Below are positions 56,589 through 64,000 of a stretch of 64,000 nucleotides of DNA, piece by piece. The position numbers and the translations under genes are program-made. Under the pieces are notes generated by a model. The model saw only the letters and a list, made by a program, of their open reading frames with translations. It had not been told where the DNA came from and ran no database searches. Every line of letters begins with the position of its first letter. Positions within the stretch are counted from its first letter, which is position 1. Source of the stretch: Daphnia carinata (Eukaryota > Arthropoda > Branchiopoda > Diplostraca > Daphniidae); contig NC_081340.1 in NCBI RefSeq assembly GCF_022539665.2, positions 6,881,357 to 6,945,356 on the forward strand, in the 5' to 3' direction.

Positions 56589-59500
56589 AGTGAAGTGGCA
56601 ACGACGCAAGCCAAAAAAAGAAAGCGGAATATATAGACACCTAACGAGAAAATAAACAAAGAAAAAAAACAAAAACAAGCGGCTGTAACAGCAGTGCTTG
56701 ACAGTGAATATACTGGCGTCACAATCGGACCCACCGAAACAAAACAAAACAACAGTTGTCTTCTAGAACAACAACAAAAATCTTTTTCCTTTAGCAATCC
56801 GAAAAGCTATTCATCTGTGATTTAACCGCCGGAACCCCAGATGCCGAACCTGTCCGTCGTATATTCCACGCAAATTCTAGAAGGACCATTCAAAAAAAAA
56901 AAGAAAGAAGTTCAGTGGCTTGCGTGATGGGAGCGCTCGTTTCTATTCATTTCTCGTGTCTCTTTGAATGGTCTATAGCGAAGCTGCTGGCCCACAACAA
57001 TCAGACGTTCTAGTGAAGACGATCGATTCGACTATCAATCTTTTCCCATGTCTTTTTTATTTGAACAAGTAAAGAAGCAGCTCTTTCGAGGAATGTTCCT
57101 CAAAGATTTTCACACGCTAATAATCACTTGGCTAAAGAGAAGAAGCGATTCAGAAGACTCGATTTCTAGACAAGAGTGTGGTGGTTTTTTAAAATCAATC
57201 GTGTACAGTGGCGCCAGATCTTCAATTGGAAAAAGGAGATTGTTTAAATTTCGTTGCGGCGATGAGAGATGCTACATTGTTTACATCGATTCTCAGCTTC
57301 TTGATACAACAGTGTGGGCAATGGTGGTGTATAATCAGAGACCATTAACACGCACGACCCCTAACCAGCATCCTCTGTAATTTCATGGAAATTCTATACT
57401 TGTGTAAAATGATTGCAAAAATATTCATCGCCTACAGACTGATAAAAACCAATAGTTAAAAAAAAATAAGAGGGGGAATAGAAAAGTGTAATAAAGCGTC
57501 TAGATGATATGTCGAGTGGGTAACGATAAAAGAAAGAAATGGCGTCTGGGTTATTAATCACAGCCGTTAAATAGAATTTCTTTTTTCTTTTTTAATTCTT
57601 TGAGATATGAACAAACTTAAAAATAAAAACTGATAGCTGCTTTCACCACGTTTCATACAAACAGGCTCAGCAGATTGGATTTTTTTTTGTGTTCTTCATT
57701 TATATCCAGTCATTGCCGGTAATCATTTCTTTCTTTTTCACCTGGACATGTACACACACACGCTATTGCCATAAATAGCCCGTTTCCCAATATACCAGAG
57801 GCATTGAAAAAAAACAGGTGAAATTTCAATTAAAAGCTCATTCTGACTAGAATTGTACTTGTGATAAATCGTGATTCACACAAATCTTGCAGGGCAAGGC
57901 CAAACAAAAGAGCACAAAAAAAAAATAAAAAAAAATAAGAGAACTATAATTAGAGGTACGCTGTCTGGGATGATCTTTCATCATTTGCATTCCATCCATC
58001 AGATGAATTCGAAACTGATGATGAAACGAGAAGCTTATTCACGGTTGGGGTTACCCTCGTTCGTAGAAAAAAACGTATCGACTCGCCGTTATGAAATCAT
58101 TTGAATAGATTTATACTACGCACGAAATTTCGTTCGCGGGAGGCCGATGAGGTGAGATGCACCGCAATTTTTTTTTTCTTCTTCCCTTTCAAGTGGATGA
58201 TTGAGAGAAAAAAAAATCCAAAGGATTTACCATGTGAAAGAAGGCGTTACATTAAAAAAAAAAAAAAAAAAGAGCTTCTTTTCTGCACATAACGAATGAG
58301 TTTTTGCGGATGAGATAACAAAAAAAAATCGAAAAACAAAAGGAGCATAGAGCGCTATGTTCTTTTTATGCACGTCATCACAAGTTGATGAATGACTCCC
58401 TCGCCGCTTTCGCCATTCTCCCTAACCAATAAAAGACTGCGGAATTTTTTTTTTCAAATCTTTTTCCAAGAGAACAAACAAATAAAAAAAAAATTTAACG
58501 GCCTTCAAATCACTTACACGTACGTAACTCACATAGATAAGATAAATGTCTGCAACATTATACGACCTTTTAAAAACAAAAGAAAGAAAAACACGGCGAA
58601 TAATATAAACGGCTCTTTAAAGTTGATGTCTGATACGTGTCGACGACCTGGATGTCCACCACTTTGCTCACACGTAATCAACACACACGAAAAAGAGCGG
58701 TGGTCTGATTGAACGACGACGGTTGATGGCAAACGATATTGCACGGAAAAAAAAAGTTTGGGCCAGATCCCGCGTGATCGGAAGCCGTTCACGGAAAATC
58801 CCTTGATGTGATGCATGTCCTTCTACGTTGTATAAAGGGCTGATGATCGAGGGAAAAAAAAACAAAAAAGAAATGGTGGGAAAATGACGAGCATAAGTAT
58901 CGTCGGCGCCTCCCCGTAATCCCGACCGAAATGTTTTTGTGGGATGATGCTAAAAACAAGAGACGGTGCGTTTTCATCGACAAAAACCTGAAATTCGGTG
59001 GAATCGATTTCAATTTTTGTAAGAAAAAAAAAAGAGGGAAACTATCAGAAATAGCGTTGATGGTCAACCGTATTCATTTAAAGGCCGGACTGTTTATACT
59101 TTGATACGATTGCGTGTTAACCAAGTCACGATAAATAAAAACAGGACGAATGAAGAAAGACGTGCTTTCTTCTAGCGTCTTGTTGATACGTCCCTGGCAA
59201 CAGACACGGAACCATTTAAAGCAAACATGCCGTGATCGTTCACCATTCACTAGTGATACCCCTTTTTGTTTTTAAATAAATATACTCATAATAAATCTGC
59301 ACGACCCTTAAAGATTGTATAATTGGCTTCCTCATTCGTTTCGTCAAATGACGAAACACAAATAAAATTGAAAATGAAAAAAAAAAATAGGAGAGGAAAA
59401 GTCAACGTGAACGAGGCTCGATGTAAAAGGGCAGGCGGGAAATACGAAAATGGAATTCGAAAAAACAAAATCATCTTCTCTTTTTGTTCCATTCTCGAAA

Positions 59501-62500
59501 AGGCAAAAGCTGTGAAAACAAGCAACTCGTGGCCGTTTGGGTCGCTCGACATGGGCATCGTGAATGTCCCCCCCCCCCCCTCTATCCCTTTCTTTGTATG
59601 CGTCTTAACTGGCACGCTGGGTGTTAAGGCAAGGCGGTCTGCGTACTGTCCCGACTCCCTTTTTTTTTTCCCGTCCTACCCATGAAGGCGAATGATGAAC
59701 GGTTGGCGGAAAAAAATTACACGCGGACGCGTTAGTTAAAAAATTCCCAAAGAGAAAGAACGAATCACGGCGGGCACATCAGTATTCACCTGATGGCAGG
59801 CACATTGTAGGGCTGCTTTGGCTTAATGTCGCCGTGTTTAGACAAAAGGAGAGGTGGGCTGCTAAATTATGGGCGATAACGTGAAACCGTTCCCTGAACG
59901 AAAATCGTGCTCAACAAACAGATGATTACTTTAACGAACAAACCATTTCTCTTTTGAAGACAGAAGCCCTATCTTTTCGATTCATTTAAAAAGAAAAAAA
60001 AAACGGGTCTGCGGGATTCCCGAACAATGCGAACCCACCTCCCCCCGGCTCACGCTAATTCAATCTCAGAACACTCGAATCTGATTCTAATAAAATAAAA
60101 AATGTCTACAACGAGGATCTATATAGACACTCGTTTTGTGTGGGGGATAACAAGATGGATATGGATTGTGTATACGTTTTTTCTCCTTCCAATAAATTGG
60201 CCATCTTTTTTTGTGATGAATTTTTTTCCTCTTTTTTTTATACCGTTCTTCGTCAATAGACGCATAGATCGGAATCCACTTTAGCGCGATAGAATTATAT
60301 CGGGGAGGAGGGCCCAAAACAAGACTTACACCACACAACAGCACTTTAATCAGCTTTTAATCAGACTGATGGCACAGCAGACGAAATGTAATCTGATGAT
60401 GCCCTCCGGTTATGCTATTGGCAGCAACCAGATGGCGGCCAATTTTCATGCATCAATAACTCCCCCTCCCCTCCCATCTCAAACTCTCTTTTGTCGATTG
60501 CTCTTTTTTTTCCCTATTTTAACAGCTTAAAAAAAAAAAAGAGTTGAGCGTCTTTTAAATCAATCAGAATAAAAAAGAAATGCATGTTCCAGTCGGCTGG
60601 TTGCTGGGCAAGCCCAGTGTTCCAGGCGACGAGGTCCATTAGCGCTGAGAAACAGCCAGTCGTTTGTGTTAAGGTGGTGCATAGAAAACAAAAAAAAAAG
60701 GAGGCTCGGTAGTTTTTCAAACGGCCTGCGACGAGTTTCATCGCCAACTGTGCCGAAGTTTTTCTCCAGGAGACAGGCCGTCAATCTTTCAAAATCGGCT
60801 GGAAAACGAGTTGCAGAACGGCAAAGAAAAAAATAGCATGACGTCAGTTGTTTGTCAACTGTGAAGGCGCCATGGAGAGAAGGAACCCACAAATTATGGA
60901 GGCAACAAACCTCACAAAAAGAAATGCCTGGAATTTCACCTTTCAAAAATTGAAAACCGAAAAGAAATGAAGACATTTTTTTTTTTTTTTTTTTTTTTGG
61001 TTTGGCATTTTCGGCATTTTTGTCTCAATAACGTCGCACGCACACGACGTTTCCGATCAAAAATTATAGGCTAAACAAGGTTAATAAGGTTCGTTTAATG
61101 CAAATGATGCAAGGTTTTCTCCAGAAACGTTTCAAAACGTGAGAACAAAAAGCAACAAACAGCTGTGTTCGACATGTGCACGGCAGAAGCATCACATCAA
61201 AAAAGATTCTTTTTTTTTAGTAATCACGAAAAAATGCGTGACTTGCTCACGGCCTACTGTGCGTATCGTCCTCCCAATTCGTGATAACTCCATTAATGCC
61301 ACCCGAGGCCATTCACGATCATTGTCCTAGGTCACGATTGACATACCTACTCATCCTTTAATCACAGTGTTGCCAATCATCCGCAGATAAAAAAAAAAAG
61401 CCCGCCAAAAAAAACAATTGCCCCTAGTTACGTCATTCTAGAAAGAAAAAATCGCAATGGCGGCAGACTCAACACCAACAAATAAAGAAAAACCAGATGA
61501 CTCTAAAACGCACAACGGGTGTTCGAAAATATGAGAACAAAAAATAATGAAAGCGTCCCAAGAAAAATGTTTCGTTTCAAACTGTTTTGAACCGACGTCT
61601 AGCACCCCGTTGACGAAAACAAACATTCCGTTGTGCCGAAACAAAAAAAAAAGGGGGCACCTAATAGGCATGCGTGTCTCAGAGACTCCTCTTTCTATGC
61701 TAAAACGGATGTAGCTTAAAGCTCCTTTTTCTTCCTGGACATTTTTACACTTTTTCAACTGCTGCAAGGCGTTTATATTTACATCTACGAGGGAAAAAAA
61801 AATGGAGACTTACCAGCAAGATGTGCGTTGCTGGCTTGATGCGGAAGAACCGCCCACTTTCTGTCGAGTCTTCAATCAGCACACGGTGAATTGGACAACA
61901 GGAGCGTGGTGGATCGTCGTCGAATAGATTACACAACTGCAATAATGCACGAGTGCACACATTTATTTCTACCACAGTCGGAGTCTTGCACTCGCCTACT
62001 TGTTCCTGACCTCCCGCTGCAACATTGTTGGCATTCTCCAGTTGTCTTTATTCGTTCGAATAGTTATTGTTTTTTGTGTGTCTTTGTTAGACAATAGGCT
62101 TTTACACTGCCACTTGTAATTATCTAAATGATTCAACCTCACTAACACCTACACAGTTGATTGAAGAACAGATTTCAATCAGCCACGGTCGCACGCCGCA
62201 CATGTGCACCGCGCCAACTACGAGACTCGAATGATCTTGATTGCTGCGTGGTTGTCATTTCGTCAATTAAAGAAATATGGCATCATGGGTTTTTGATTTT
62301 TTTTTTTTAAGAACAATAAAGAATAAACAGTTTCTAAAATTATTTTGTTCGTTATCACCTCGTTTATTTAATATTACTAACTTAAAAAAAAATTTACTTT
62401 TATGTTTCGTTTTATGACATTAGCATTTTGACATTGTTGCCTTTTGAATTTGCTTACCCAACCCCAATTTTAGAACATTCTCGAACAATTGTTGTTCTCG

Positions 62501-63200
62501 AATCTTATTCTGCATTGGGGGTTGGAGATATGAAATACCCTTGGGAAATTGAATACAAAAATTTGTTTCTTTCTTTGTCCGCACGTGGTTTCCCACAACC
62601 TTGACAACTGATTTCTTACCCTGCCTCTTTGAGGTTATCAACCTGATGACTCATTATTAGGGGTACACTTTCCAAAACACGTGGTTCTATATGCAAAATG
62701 GATTCAAAATCGCACTAAATAAATACCTAAATACACTTTGATGATTCATTTTGACTAGTCATTTTATTGTTTCGCAATACAACAATGGAAGTTCGCCACT
62801 TTTTTTGAAGAAAGACAACTGAAAACTACAGAAATAAAAAAAGAAACAAAATAAAAAAAAAGAAACAAGAAAACCTTCCGGTCCGAGCCAATCCATCACT
62901 GTCCATCGAAGCGTCGGATCATCCATCACCCACCACCCCAATTCCGTCTTTTCCCCGCATCCGCACAAACGGGTCGTTCTCATCTGGTTTAGATTCATGC
63001 ATTATGATCTGTGTTTTCTCTTTCCGCCCCATGCCCCGTAGTCATTTGCCATCAAATGCGCAGTTGCACGATACCCAAAAAAATGATCACAAAACAATTC
63101 ATAACACAAAGAAATAAAAACTAAAAACAAAAACAAATCGATATCTAATTGTTTCGTCATTTGTTAGTAGCTCATCAAATGTGATGTGTGTGTGCTTCCA

Positions 63201-63669
63201 TTTTTGTTTTTCCATAGCGGTGGCGCCCGGCCTGCGTTCAACACGCGCGTAGAGAAGGCGGTGCACATCTAGATGGAGAGAGAGGAGGGGGGTTTAGTGG
63301 AGGCAAAAAGCGGGCACCGTCTCCAGTTGATCCTCAACCAGCTCTCCGGTTGGATTCTAAAAAACTCCTTTCTCTCTCTCTTTCTCTCACTCTCTGTCTT
63401 TCTATTTTCCCCATGTCTTAAGTGTTTCTCTTTTGTTTGTTTTTTTTTGTTTTATATCTCGCTAAGAACACTCGAGTGCGTGGCAACGCTGAAAAATTCG
63501 GAAGAATCAATCAAATCTAGGTGGGGGGGAAAGATTAATAAAGAAACAAAAGATTTAATTGTTCAGTGTGGATTAGGCGGGATGAGACCAATCGTCAGAG
63601 CAACGTTGACACTTTTCGTCGTGGATTTCTGCTGGGCCGATTCAACTGAAAAATAAAAATCATTTCGAG
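63201..63669 (+). promoter_or_regulatory. Candidate promoter and non-coding first exon near the window end
   Basis: A GC-rich, CpG-containing patch (63215-63275) is followed by low-homopolymer sequence ending in ATTTCGAG and a GTGAGT donor (exon end 63669). No open frame starts with a convincing Met before the donor. It could be the first exon of a plus-strand gene beyond the window. Confidence 0.25.
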
Positions 63670-64000
63670 GTGAGTTTTTTCTTTAAATTTAATTTTTCAA
63701 TCAGAAAAAAGATGGCCACATGCGTCTGCGATAGTGTCACGCGTTTCATTTCCTTGGCGCCTTGTCGTATCTGCTGAATGTGCGTCATGTTCTACCCCCC
63801 ACTGCGTTCTCTTTCCAGTTCACGTACAAATTCGATATCGAAAAAAAAAAGGGTTTCAAATGTAAATAAGCCAGGTGTTTGCGGTAACGTCTTGTTGACA
63901 CATTATCTCACTAAACACTTGAGTTTGTTCGATATCATGTTCTTTTCGTTTGCTGTCTAAAATCGTTCAACACAAACTCGTTTTCTTCAATCCAATGGAG

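Larger units (their letters stand above)
49933..63200. other. Non-coding, homopolymer-dense region
   Basis: Thirteen kilobases without a credible coding exon. Open frames of 60-160 codons exist but are homopolymer translations, lack domains and signal peptides, and are not framed by splice sites. Sequence style equals 1-16.9 kb: many A or T runs of 8-36 bases, CA/TG repeats and C runs. It may be long intronic or regulatory DNA of a gene outside the window; that is inference. Confidence 0.65.

Noticed and set aside
57048-57380. 110-codon plus-strand open frame
   Set aside because: Composition is less repetitive than its neighbours but nothing recognisable was found and there is no promoter or splice evidence.

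Overview
The window is eukaryotic and reads as an arthropod, most probably a branchiopod crustacean such as Daphnia. Genes have many short GT-AG introns (mostly 60-110 nt), arthropod-type TATA plus TCAGT-like core promoters, and recognisable metazoan proteins. No species-level claim can be made from the sequence alone.

Layout. 1-12.2 kb is non-coding DNA full of A/T homopolymers and microsatellites; it probably carries the upstream region and non-coding exons of the next gene. 12.2-14.5 kb holds one large coding exon of an EGR/WT1-class C2H2 zinc-finger factor resembling klumpfuss. 17.2-18.4 kb (minus) is a complete five-exon RNF41/Nrdp1 (fly elgi) E3 ubiquitin ligase, with a possible divergent, poorly coding spliced transcript next to it. 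20.7-27.4 kb is a repeat cluster: tRNA-derived sequences, small hairpin elements, and a very large inverted duplication (two arms of about 1.5 kb around a 0.52 kb spacer) that carries a decayed, intron-containing gene fragment.

28.1-45.7 kb is the most distinctive part. It is a tandem family of eight plus-strand genes for small secreted Gly-rich proteins, called here GRS1 to GRS8 as labels for this annotation only. Each has a three-residue first exon, a signal-peptide exon ending in a short Gly/Gln/Phe-rich linker, then a two-exon module: a 65-74 nt exon ending [10 protein letters not shown] and a 126-129 nt last exon ending in G(S/F)S-x-GK. Within the array are a gene with two modules made by internal duplication and exon fusion (GRS2), a precise intron loss (GRS7), a copy with a reading-frame mismatch at one splice junction (GRS1), a pair with an extra linker exon (GRS5 and GRS8) and a decayed solitary module exon. 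Three other small secreted-protein genes on the minus strand (42.9, 46.1 and 47.7 kb) share the tiny-first-exon architecture. I do not recognise the family and assign no function; secretion is the only property the sequence supports well.

49.2-49.9 kb (minus) is a complete TMA16 ribosome-biogenesis gene. 49.95-64 kb is again homopolymer-dense non-coding DNA with no credible coding exon, ending in a possible non-coding first exon near 63.67 kb.
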